Source of the DNA: Metridium senile
Taxonomy: Eukaryota > Cnidaria > Anthozoa > Actiniaria > Metridiidae
NCBI GenBank assembly: GCA_949775045.1
Contig: OX459097.1
Span: 20,371,668-20,435,667, forward strand
Reading direction: 5' to 3'
DNA: 64,000 bases
Both the position numbers and the translations under genes were made by a program. The notes beneath the pieces are model-generated. The model had not been told where the DNA came from, ran no database searches, and saw only the letters and a program-made list of their open reading frames with translations. Shown piece after piece: positions 46,043 to 58,000 of this stretch. Each line of letters starts with the position of its first letter. Position 1 is the first letter of the stretch.

Positions 46043-46359
46043 TGGTATTCTATTGAGAGAGAAAACACTGCATAGTTACATAGACTCCAATAGAGTCACT
46101 GTTTATGTACAACATGCATAAAATAAACATACGGACTGAGTGCAAATTAAATGCATATAACGTCTAACAAAATGTTCTCCGATTTTCGGAAGGCGAGATA
46201 AATATCAACTTATACTAGTCTACCTTACTGCTCGGCTTTGTACGTGGGTGGTTACGTGAACAAACTTGAGCTTGCCAGTCAAAATATCGTCATTAATTAT
46301 GATAGTAGTAGCTCATGGTGAATAAAACACAAATAAATTAAACAATCACTGAAAATGTG

Positions 46360-47045
46360 AGCTTTGATGACTTCAAAGAATTCTCATCGTTAGCAAACGA
46401 TTAGCAAAATTATCGCTTTTTGCTCAAAAATTCAAAAATTAACAATATCTAATAGGCTGCAGTTTCGCGAAATACGCGTTGCCCAAAAATGTTATTCTTG
46501 AATCTTATTAACTGATCTTAGTACTCTATGCCGAACATATTTTGGATTTCAGATCACGTTGTACTTTTGAGAAAAATGCATTTTAGCATTGGTACTCTTC
46601 GAGGAAATGTAAATTAGCTTTCTGGTGGCTATTTTTTTAAACTCTTCAAATACTCTAATTTTAATGTTTTTGAAATTTGTTTTGCTAAAATGGATACTCA
46701 AACATAAAATAATATAGTAAAGAAGTCTGACTAAGTTTGATTAAAAGGCCAAGATTTTAGAGCTGTTCAAAGTAGACACAAATTTCATCGTGGAAGATCG
46801 CTATTTTACACATTCTCGACATGGTCGGAAAATGATCGCTTAAAAAATATAAAAAAACCTTCAACTTAAAAAGAAAGCGATTTCTATTCATCATTTGGAT
46901 TAGTTGTTTAGCACATAAAGTTTTAGCAAAATCGGTGATGTCGCGAAATTCGAGTGGTCGGTTCTTACGCGGATTATCGGAATCGTATTTAGCACCTATC
47001 TTTCTTCTTGAAACGACCACAAAACATTTCATATCATATGTAAAA
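46360..47045. mobile_element. Decayed relative of the 1.8-kb foldback
   Basis: On the minus strand from about 47040 it reads catatgatatgaaatgtttt and ggtgctaaatacgattc, as at the ends of 19360-21172. Left boundary uncertain. Confidence 0.55.
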
Positions 47046-47159
47046 TAAAGTAGTCAGTACGAGAGAAAATACTACCCTCTTACCAATTACGTTTGACAAA
47101 GACTCGAGCAAATCAAATTAGCAAATCGAATGTGGTTTAGCGTTGTCTGTACTCTTACA

Positions 47160-47241
47160 ACAACGACATTCGTCATGACAGTGGTCAAAATGTTGTAGAG
47201 TCAAGACGCTTTTGACCACTGTCATGACGAATATCGTTGTC
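47160..47241. repeat. Hairpin with 30-bp arms
   Basis: cattcgtcatgacagtggtc pairs with its complement around a loop of about 22 nt; one mismatch region near the outer end. Confidence 0.85.
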
Positions 47242-48239
47242 ACGTCGAAAAATGACGAATTTGTCACGCATCGAGCTCAATGGTTTCTCTTCAAGCTACG
47301 GAAAATCACATAATTTACGAAAAATATTCCTTTTTCAGCCGGAAAAAAAAAACAAATATTAGTTTATTTTCATACAGAAATATACAGTGCACTGTTTGTC
47401 TTGTGAGACTGCTAAGTGAAGTTAAAAAACGTCAAACACGGCCGATAAGCAGCTGGATTCAGGTATCACCTTTTCAAAAACATTTTATTATAAATAGATT
47501 TTAATGTATGTCTTAAAAGACTGACCATATAGAAGACCACACAATAGAGTACAAATAATATACCCGGAGAAATAGTTATTTAGCTGACTAATTATGTCCT
47601 AAGTTGTGCCTAAATACGATTAGTTCAGAAATAAGCGAACCGTGACGGGTCTTGCACGCGCAAGCATGTGTAATTAGTCAAATGATCAACGCTACGCTGC
47701 GTTTTTGTGCTGTGTTTTTAGAATCTTTTTCACTGATGTCTTGTCTAATTAAGCACTAATTAAGTGCTATTTGTTCCTATCTATTTAACGGTTCTATTAT
47801 TTGCACTCTACCTTATATGTCTATCTAGCTAACCTTTGTACAGCATTGTGAGCATTTCAAATCAGTCCTGAACGAATGGTATTGTTCGTTAAAAATGTAA
47901 TTTTGAGCACGTTTTTGTTGAAAAGACTACCGAATTGAGTAATTGAACGAATTGACTACCGAAGTGAAGATTTGTCGAAAAGACTGATATACAATTAAAA
48001 CGACAACAACTCCATGACAGCATAGCTACATTTACTACAATTTGCTACTTACAGAAAAGTAATATCCATTGAAAGTGTATCCATAAGCTTGTTTTTAAAA
48101 TCCATTTTTTGATGAAAAAATGTGTGTCGATGACATGCAATTTTTCCCTCAATTCCCCAAGAGTGTTGTGTGACATGATGGCGTTAATAACCACAGTGTG
48201 TCTGTCCTCTTTTTTACCATAACTTGTAAATTTCTCGCG

Positions 48240-48450
48240 CGCTGATTGGCTGAGAGCCATTGTCGATTACAGTCCACACCTGCTTGTGCTCACGACATCC
48301 GTGCGCGAGCGGATAAAACAGTTTTTTTCAAACTTGTTTTAGTTGTTTTTCGCTTATTGATGGTAAAAAAAAAAATCGAAGTCAGTTCTATGGGTCTGTT
48401 TAACAAATCGAAGTCAGTTTTCTATGGGTCTGTACTGTAATCGACAATCA
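48240..48450. mobile_element. MITE-like element with inverted ends
   Basis: ccattgtcgattacagt near 48257 pairs with actgtaatcgacaat near 48433; it opens with gcgcgctgattggctgag. A tandem gaagtcagt...ctatgggtctgt pair lies inside. Confidence 0.6.
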
Positions 48451-48464
48451 AAATTACGTCACGA

Positions 48465-48902
48465 ATGATCAAAACTCAAGTGGAACCTCGAGCGCAGCGA
48501 TATATACAGCCGATCTCGAAAAGGTTGACTCATTATATATATACTTTCCGCGCGTGTAGACAGTCAGGTACGTTTGAAAGTAATATATATGGCAATGAAT
48601 TCTATAACTTGGTTGTTTTTATTTGTTTCGTACGAATTTCCCTAGCCATCATATATAACGCCGAAAGATTCGGGTTTTTAATAGAAGCGATATTATTTTT
48701 TGACTTTTTTATTCACTTGCGGAAGATGACTTCCGCACAGGATGTCGAAACGTCAGTCACATCAAACAGCCCTTCTGAGGGCTACATCCACCCGGATGAT
48801 CCTATTACAAATATTGTTACCTCGACAAATATTGTTACTTCAATAAACATTCATTTACCTGGGTTCAGACCATTCAATACAATAGCAGCGATTAAACACT
48901 GA
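48465..48902 (+). repeat. Repeat-derived open frame of 145 codons
   Basis: Long for this window, but composition and the ending (gtcgaaacgtcagtcac, cacccggatgatcct) match the repeat-like text at 34.09-34.15 kb, and no domain is visible. I read it as chance opening in a repeat. Confidence 0.5.
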
Positions 48903-49577
48903 CATCTAAATCGAAATGTTCAAAGCAAAGACAAGAGTGAAGTTTATAAATGTCTGAAAAACCTCCCAGGATGTTTAAATTTTAAAATGCCGTTGTAGCA
49001 AATAATTTGAAAAGAGAAACTTTTGAACGCTAAGCTAACTTGTACAAAACTTTAATTGGGTGGTCACGCCGGTAGGGCGAGTTATGCTGTAATATATTAG
49101 TTATATTATATATTATTTATATTAGTGTAAAAGAAGATTAATAAGGTATATCTGTGCTATAATATTGCTTAAGAAATATGTGCTACTGTTTTTATCAAAA
49201 CCAATTAATATGCGGCCCATTTATTAAAAGGCTATTAAAAAACTCATTAATAATTCATGACTATTTTGTCCAATCCGATGCTCCTCTCTGGTCACGAGGA
49301 AAGCATTGTATATCGCATAATCATAATCTATGGCTGAAACGCGGAGGGATTTGAATGCGGCCCAGGGGAATGATGATGTACAATAGAAGAAAAATGGAAT
49401 GCAAATGAACATGAATTAAGCATTATATAATGGCACATGTGTCATTATATAATGCTTCATGTCCATAATTCAAATATTACCCTTCCCCCCATCCCCCATC
49501 TCTACTGACGAGTGAACATCAGACTTAGAAATAATTAACTTTTAGATTGTTGGCGAAAACAAGTCTTTGAACTTGAG

Positions 49578-49652
49578 TGCCAATGCCAGGATTCGAACCG
49601 AGATCTTCTGCTTGGTTGTATCCGAGCTTTAAGCCATTATGCCACTGAGGCA
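49578..49652 (-). repeat. Degenerate tRNA-like sequence
   Basis: Minus strand: cagtggcataatgg (box A-like) and ggttcgaatcc (perfect box B) 45 bases apart, ending ttggca. The anticodon stem pairs poorly, so a tRNA pseudogene or SINE head is more likely than a tRNA gene. Confidence 0.6.
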
Positions 49653-49809
49653 ATCGATGAAAATTTTCAACGAAATGTCATCAAGTTCATTAGCATTCAA
49701 GTTGGTTAGCATTCCTCTATTATTAGTGTAGATCAATTCCCAAATGCAAACAACCTTCCGTTTTCTTTTGTTTCATCGATATTGGACAAAATGGTCATGA
49801 ATTACTACT

Positions 49810-49928
49810 GAGTTTTTTAAGCCGTTCAATAAACTCGCAGAACGTGTTTTATCAGGTTTAAAATCCCTTGGGCTTCGCCCTCGGGATTTTAAACCTGATA
49901 AAACACTCCTGCTTGTTTATTAAACTAT
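49810..49928. mobile_element. 119-bp hairpin element, copy 2
   Basis: Same ends and ttgggcttcgccc loop plan as 31911-32028, with arm changes that are compensated on the other side (aaatccc / gggattt). Confidence 0.82.
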
Positions 49929-49999
49929 ATATAAAGTAAAAACAAGTACGGCGAAATTAAATGTATTTGTTAATAAAAAAAAAATGTCAAAGTGAAATT

Positions 50000-50790
50000 T
50001 TAAACCTTCTTTCAAATCAAAGGTATAATTCAGTGATTAAAACTGCAAAAGTAATCAAATGTGAGGAAGTCAATTTCATCGTATCACAGCCATCCTGAAT
50101 AGCATCATAATATCGAACTAGTAATGGTCCAGACCAGACGTATCCATTTCGTCTTTTTATGATATGATTGCTTTTATATATTAAATGTCAAAGTGAAATT
50201 TTAAACCTTCTTTCAAATCAAAGGTACAATTCGGTGATCAAAACTGCAAAAGTACTCAAATGTGAGGAAGTCAATTTCATCAAATCACGTATTACATTTT
50301 TATATTGAAAACTAATCTTTTTTTACTTAGTCATAACTAATCGGTTAATCTTTATTTTTATTATTATAACTATTTATATACATATTTTATTTTATTCATT
50401 TATTATTAGTAGATAAGATAGTAGATAAATATTGTTAAAAGAATAGAGACCGTAGTTATATGCGTTTTTAAGAAACTATTATTATTATTACTATTATTTT
50501 TTACGTGTTTAGGCCATTTATTTGGTTTGGCATATGACAAGTAAAAAGGCGGACGTTAGTATTAAATGTTACGAGGAGACGACTCATTCGAGCAATTTAA
50601 TGGTAAAGTTGGAACCCCCGAATGACTTTAAGAGTGTTTCAGAACCGACAAATTGGATTTTCGTCAAAAAATTAGTTGGCCGCATTTTGGCCTCATTTTG
50701 GACCCATGGAAGTGAGTTGCTAAACTGTATTTGAAAATTCGAGGCTTATTTTTACTTACGAGTTTTCAATTTTTGCCGAGAAAAGAGGGG
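50000..50790. repeat. Intergenic, with a duplicated segment of about 100 bp
   Basis: atgtcaaagtgaaattttaa with the following 100 bases occurs at about 49983 and again at about 50187. Otherwise AT-rich, no gene. Confidence 0.65.
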
Positions 50791-50992
50791 GACGTAAGTA
50801 GGTATTGGAAACCGCAAAACCGCACAAACAAATCGACAAAAACCGCACAATCGCACCAAAATTTGCTAGAAACTGCAACCGCAAGATTTGCGACACCGCA
50901 AAACCGCAGTTATGATATGATTGAAAAACACCGTAAAACCGCACCAAAAATAACGCATCACCGCAAACTCTTTTGCTATCATTTCGAATAAG
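50790..50992. repeat. Degenerate AAACCGCA repeats
   Basis: More than ten copies of accgca/aaccgcac with variable spacing. They resemble in style the decamer elements at 26803 and 53060. Confidence 0.6.
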
Positions 50993-51836
50993 TCGTTGGA
51001 CAATATATCACGCCTGGCAAACAGGTTTGTTAATTCAGCTGCCTAAAGTGCCTCTGAGTAGTTGAGCTCTGGGTAAATCGTTCTCGCGCCTCTGTATTGC
51101 CTCAATCTGGATAGATAGGTAGTCAGGAAGGCTGCAGTGGAATATCTGGCACAAATATTCTAGTACTGATCTTACCACAGCACAGTAAAATTGCAATGTT
51201 TAATACAGATACTTTTTTTTTAGCTCAAATTTGACAAAAATTGAGCATTTTTTATGGAGCGCCAATATTCAAAATGTAATTTTGTGGGTTTTAATAACTC
51301 GCTGTAGAAAGGTAAGAGTTGCCAAATTAACATCACAATTCAAGATATGCAAGATTTTGCAAACCTTTATTTCTACATAAACCTTTTTTATAAGACTATC
51401 TTTTTTAAGCTGAATGGCTAATGTTCAAACCCCAATACGCCACTTTAAGTTATGCGGTGTAATAAGTTAAGCTGCGGTGTGTAATAGCTCTAATTAGCAG
51501 TGACATTCCCATCAGAGACGTTCGAATAACCAATAACAACTACGTACCAATGTCGATAACTTATTAGAATTAAGCCTGCGATGTGTAATAACTATAATTA
51601 ACTATAATTAACTTATTATAATACACATCAGCACTGAAGGCCGAATCAATCCTTAACAAACACAGTTTTCATTTTGAAACTCAACTTTCCGAACTCACGA
51701 GGAGTAATTGCAATAGTTGTATGTTATGGTGTATGGTGTTTTTGAGGAAAAAAAAAATGAAGTCATAAAGTTAAAGTTACTAATAGATAATTATAGTTTT
51801 AGATGATTGTTTAACGCCCATACGCTTTACATATAT

Positions 51837-51851
51837 CCCCCCCCCCCCCCC
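51837..51851. repeat. Poly-C tract, 15 C
   Basis: Uninterrupted run. Confidence 0.95.
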
Positions 51852-53059
51852 GGAACTCTGGTTTATCGACATAGATCTATCTTTGGTATAACCATTAATT
51901 TTCACTGAAATGTTCTAATCAACTCTGCATTGGTATTTGTTGTTGTTGTTGTTGTTTATTTTTTGGTTTATTTGTGTATCTGTATTTTGTTTGTTACCTC
52001 AATACCTATTTACTAGTTAGTAGTTTTGTTTTCTCTTTTTCTATTTAATAAGTTTTATATGTATTTAAATAAAAACAAAATCTGTAAGGCACAACTGATA
52101 TGTATAATATTAAAAAACTATTGTGAAAAAGGAGCTATTTTATGTATTGTAAATAGGTTAGTAATTATTTGTCTTCACGTGTGTCACAAGTATTGTGACA
52201 CTCCTTAATTGTACATTTTGTGTGTGTATGTGTTGTTTATTAATAATAATAAAATATAAAAAAAATAAAAAAAACTCTGCAATGTTATAAACTGCATTAC
52301 TCTTTCAGTACTATCTGTAGGAAATGTCTATATATAAGCCTACATAGATTTGTATTATTTTATTTTACATGTAATTTTGAAGAATTTTTATTTTATTTTT
52401 TTTGTTTCAAATAGTTTTGTTTTAAAAGATGTCACATCTTGGAAAATTGTTCATTTTCCCCCTTTTCAAATTATAATTTTTGTCATGATTCGAAAAATAG
52501 ATTGAAATGATTGGAATTGAGCTGCATGGGAATAATACAACGTTTTGTTGACTCACCTCTTCACTTTGCACCTACTGGGAGGTTTTGACGTACTGTACTA
52601 TCACGATTCAAAGGTGTTTCTATAGTCCAGTATAGTATTTAAAAATTTCCATCTGGTAAGAGAAGAAATCAAATATATTTTCAACTAAAGTAATTTAATA
52701 GTTTAAAAGACTAGTAAATTCATGTTTTCGGAAATTAATGTCAAGTCGTAGACTAGAAGTCTGGCCATGATTGTCTTAAATGTCACACTACCATTTAGCA
52801 AGGCAGGATGGTTTAATTAATCGTTCTATCTCCATTCGGGACTCAGGTTTGAGTACAAACTTGTATAGTCATGTTTCTTATTGATTAATAATTATAGTTT
52901 AGGAAAATATAAGGATTGGCTGCCCGCAAGTACATGACTATTCTCACAACGATTATTCAGCATACCCTAAAAGTTAAACTTAGCTTTTAAGACATTAGCA
53001 CCTGCCCCTTATTAAAGTCATTGCAGTTTGCCAATTAGAACTTTAGTTCAAGTAGGCCT
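51852..53059. other. Intergenic sequence without a recognised feature
   Basis: AT-rich, short gtt and aat runs, no coding frame or repeat ends of note. Confidence 0.4.
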
Positions 53060-53292
53060 GCCCATGGACCTTAAATCGCCTTAAAGCGCACTAAAACGCC
53101 TTAAAACTTCACTTGAAGTTTGGCCATATTTTCTTCAATCGCCTTAAATCGCCTTAAACTGCCTTAAACCGCACTAAACCGCCTTAAAACTTCACTCGAA
53201 GTTTGGCCATATTTTCTTAAATTGCATAAAATCGTCTTAAAACGCTTTAAATCGCATTAAATAACGGCGATTTAAGGTCCAGGGTTAGGCCT
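53060..53292. mobile_element. Element with decamer repeats inside inverted ends
   Basis: The left end cctgcccatggaccttaaat and right end atttaaggtccagggttagg are inverted. The inside is a run of ccttaaatcg-like decamers plus two copies of acttcactngaagtttggcc. Confidence 0.72.
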
Positions 53293-54813
53293 TCAAGTTG
53301 TCAGAGCGAAAGACTCATATTACCTTGTATTCGATATAAATATAACTTACCATTACTTACTATATGGTCGGTCAAACTAAAACTTAAATTTCACCCGTAA
53401 ATAAGTCGTTTTTCGCGTAAAAAACGACACACATAGACAATGTAACATCCATAGAACAGCATGCCACAAAGTTTGTATTTTATTCAAATTATGAAGAGCA
53501 CATACTGAATAATAAAGTGAAGACACTGAAAGTGTTGTAATTCGAGTCTTTATTCACTAAAGGTACAAGCTTATTCAATGACGTAATTTAGAGCTTGGGC
53601 TGCCTGTGATCTATATGTGAATTAATAGAGCATTCACAGCACACTTGAAGATCCTCAAGTAAATGAAATTACTTCTTCCGGAGCCTAAATTTCTTTTACA
53701 AACACATGTTTTCCGTGTTTTGTCTGTAAAAGCGCGACGTTTATGAAATACGCTTTCACTTGAAATAATAACTTGATTGACGGTAAATAGTTCCAAGAGT
53801 AAATTTAAGACATTTACTTTAAAACAAAACTAAATATACTGATTTTTTTTCAATTTTCATTCTTTTAGGATTTTTTATTTTATTTTTAGGATGACATATA
53901 TCTATATGTACAGGCTTATAGTCTCAATAATATTATTGTATTATCATATACTGAATTTTAAATTGTAAAGCGCTCTTTGGCAGTTTTTTTAATCATGAAT
54001 GGGTATTAATTACGTGGTTTTCTTTGGTATTCGTAAGGCTTCAATTTTGTCAAAACCCTACATAATTCAAATTCATTCAGTTAAAGTCAAAATTAAATAA
54101 ATTGTTATCATATGCTGCTTTTTATATATATTTCAAGGTTGTCGTCGATGTACCTCAGCCTCGATACGGTGTCGTATATTCTTTACAACTAACTATACAT
54201 GACGTGGACATTTTTATCAAGTGTTTTAATTATTTAATAAAGTGTACATTCCTTAAAAAGTGCGAGCTGTCAAATTCTAAAGCCTACATTACACACCAAC
54301 GAGGCAGAGGCTCATCCAAGACAACAGTAAGATTCTCTTCTAATATCACTGATACACAAAAGCATTGCGCTGACACTGAAAATGCACAACAGTCTTTTTA
54401 TGGCAGCTAAATGACTATTTAAAGACCATTCTGTTTAAAGAATTTTACTGATAATAATTTGTGGTGCGTTACATATCATCTTTTTGCTTGTTTGATAAAT
54501 TATTCCTAGCACCGTGTTAATATTTTCGACCTCATTTTAGGAAACGTTTATGATTACGGGTGTAAATAAATAGATACAAATTAGTTCAGAATGAATATTA
54601 TTATTATTATCTATCTTCTACAATATCGCTGTTCACTGGTGATTATGTTTATGTTTTTCATTATATTTAGTCTATGTTAATATATCTAGCCACGTTTTTA
54701 CTATCACCTCCTTCCCTTCAGCAATGGAGTCCGATTACCCATTTATCCACAAAGAATAATATTAATGATGAGACAAAACAATGAGAAACTCGTAACCAGT
54801 CCACGACGGCTGT

Positions 54814-55000
54814 TTACACCTCAACATCTGAATCACTGTTCATCGACGGCACCAAGTACCCATCATCCCCCTCGATGAGTCCCACAAACTCAACATACGG
54901 CTTGTCACGTGTCATGAAAGTCTCCATCCTTTGAATTACGTCATTGAACGGTGGTCGGTCCTGCGCATGTTCTTTCCAGCAGTCTTTCATGAGGGAGTAT
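54814..55000 (-). CDS. Gene C last exon: kinase end and tail
   Basis: LMKDCWKEHAQDRPPFNDVI, PYVEFVGL, DDGYLVPSMNSDSDVEV and stop. Confidence 0.9.
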
Positions 55001-58000
55001 CTGAAGATAAACGCTTTAGAATTAGTTGGAATAAGATAACAAAACTGAATCTTATTAACTTGTCTCCAAATCTTGCCAATATAACCCTCGCGTGAAAGGA
55101 ACAACTTAATTTGTGTTAGCATGCTAATTTTTTTTAATTTAATTTTTTTGGTGTATTAATGAGTACATACGTACATAAGCGCAGAATATTCCTCTTAAAA
55201 CAAACTAACAAATATGTTTTTGAATAATATAATATAATATTGGGGTTCTAATGTGAATATCTTACACATCATCAGGACAAAGATCAGGTTTATCCATCCT
55301 ATAGCCTTCCTTCAGAAGGGATAGAAGCTTCTGGTTGCAGACAGTACGGTATGGTAACTTGCCTTTCAAAACAAAACAATGCACTGTCAAATATTTTAAA
55401 GTAGACCATGTCCATCAATAACATCAGCCTGATCTTTATATTATGTTCATCATCATCATCATCATCATCATTATTATCATGCTAATCATCAGCATCATTA
55501 AAACGTCCATCATCAACATCATCAATATGTATGTCCATCATCATCATCATCAATATGCATGTCCATCATCATCATCATCAATATGTATGTCCATCATCAT
55601 CATCATCATCATCATCAATATGCATGTCACTCATCATCATCATTTATATGCATGTCCATCATCATCATCATCAATATGTATGTCCATCATCATCATCATC
55701 AATATGTATGTCCATGATCACCATCATTAATAAGCTCATATTATAATTCTGCTTATCGTTATCATATTGATCACTAATATCACTATCGTTGCCATTCATA
55801 TTTAACTTTCAAATAATTTGAAAAGAATCGCCATCAACGTTCTCGCTGTCTTCGTATATTATATAAGTGATATCATAATCTTTTTCATCCAAATCATATC
55901 TTTATTACATTTTCAACGAGTCACTAATAAAATGGGTTATAATAAATTAATCTTCATTGCCATCCTTACATCATCGCAATCGCTACGATTAAAACTAGTT
56001 CAATTAACGATCTTGAGATCGAAAGATATCATGGGCTATATTCCAATGGGTATTATGAGTGAGTGGACGAGACATTCAAAGTGCGTATGAAAGTATGTTA
56101 CTTAAGAAAAGGATAATAAGGAATAAAAAGTATTGTTTAGCTCAGCATCTTAAATTAGCTGTAGCTGATGTGTTTTGCTTACCCAAAGAGTATATCTCCC
56201 AAAGCACCACGCCGTATGACCATCTGATAAGAACAACAGCATTATATTTTAATTACTTTGGATTTGAATGGAATGCTCTTTGAACATGATATGTGTGGTA
56301 TTTCAATAATAAATTGTTATGGGTGGCAGTCAATTATGTACCGCTTAAATTGCACTTACACATCACTTTTGCTGGTAAATATCTGGTCATCCATAGCTTC
56401 AGGCGACATCCACTTTAAAGGCAGCTTACGGCGTCCCTGGGCCTGGTACACTTGGTCCTCATAGGTCACGTGGCGGGAAAGACCAAAATCAGCAACTTTA
56501 GCAACAAAGCCATCAGCTAGGAGAATGTTACGAGCAGCGAGATCACGATGAACGATTCCCTTTGATGACAAGTACTCCTGCATATACAAGATGAGGAGAT
56601 TAAAATACAAATAACAACAAAATTAAACCAATACCTAATAATCAAAATTAAACCTGAAATCCTAAAAACATAAAATATTTAATAATTTAATTTCTATTAC
56701 TTTTATCCATGCCACACCAATGTTTTCACAATGAACGTAGATTGAATAATAACAATATATATAATATATTTGTCACTGAATAACACTGAATAATTCCACT
56801 TATTAATGTCTAGGTCTGAGAACTGAATATTTTTCGGTTCCTCCTCCTTACCATTCCTTGTGCAATTTGCCACGAGAAAGACAATAGTTCCTCTAGCAGT
56901 TCCTCTGCACTCTCATGGTCGTTGTCCTTCACATCCTCGTTTACTCCCTCTGTGGAGTTGTTTATTGAACGACGAATCAGAACATATGTCTGAAAATAGA
57001 ATACAATGTTAGTATGTACAGCAAAGTTCTGCAGATCAAAATCCTATGTGAATGAGTAACATTTTATATAAATAGATAACCCTATTATTGTGTTTATATT
57101 GCCAAGAAGAAACTTTGTCGTATTGTATTATCATGGTTAGCCAGGAAAGATTTCACAGCTATAATCGTTACACTGTGACTAGCAAATTTCAATTTGGCTT
57201 ATTTGATGTAAGCTCCGCCTCTAAACTGATCGACGGATCGGAAAACCTGAAAATCGTATTAAAAATAGCAATTTGCTAGTTGCAATACAACCATTGTCGC
57301 TGTAATTCGATGGAACTGTTTTATTTACGTAGTCCTATGATCGGTAAGTTTGCACTACTTGCCTTTTTACGTTTCTCCCTCAAGAATTTGAGCAAGTCTC
57401 CATATCGTGCAAACTCTACAACTAAAAACGCTTGTTCTTCTTTAGTGCAGCAAGCAACCATACTTATGATGTTTCTATGGCAACCAACATTCTTCATCAA
57501 GTCGATTTCACGAATAAATTCTTTTTGCTCATCTTCTGAAGCTCCATCTGCCAGTTTAAATAATTTTCAATAAAAACAAAAATAATGGATACGCACAAAT
57601 ACTTATATAAAACAATTAATAACAGAAAAGAGATACAGAAGAAATCAATAAAAACTACGTTATTGAATACATGAATACATGTCGGACGAGTGTGAATGAT
57701 CAATTATTAAAAATGCTTGCACAAATGTACTGTCACAATAATATATGTTCTTACTCACCGTGTAACATTTTCACAGCCACCATAACATCTTTAATGATGT
57801 TTTGTTTATCTGGGACTAATTTCTCATCCGTCCCATCATTTTTGTTTGTGTCTGTCAAATCTATGTCCATGCGTCCTTCCCATACCTTACCAAAAGCTCC
57901 ATGGCCGATCTCTTGTAGTAGTTCAACCGTTTCAAGCGATACTTCCCATGGGTCTTCACGGGAGGTGTGTCTGTGTCGTAAAAAATATGGATTAAGAAGG

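Noticed and set aside
48045..48260. Minus-strand frame starting MALSQSAREKF
   Set aside because: It runs through the ccaatcagcgcgcgag end of a MITE-like element and has no other support.
49578..49652. Functional tRNA gene
   Set aside because: Box A and B are present, but the acceptor and anticodon stems do not pair.
54102..54410. 102-codon + strand frame
   Set aside because: No domain, no splice or promoter signs, AT-rich composition like its surroundings.
55443..55746. Histidine- and isoleucine-rich open frames
   Set aside because: They are translations of the CAT microsatellite in a gene C intron.
32559..57573. Plus-strand frames at 32559-32849 and 57280-57573 with similar starts
   Set aside because: They are antisense shadows of the alpha-C exon and conserved intron of B and C.
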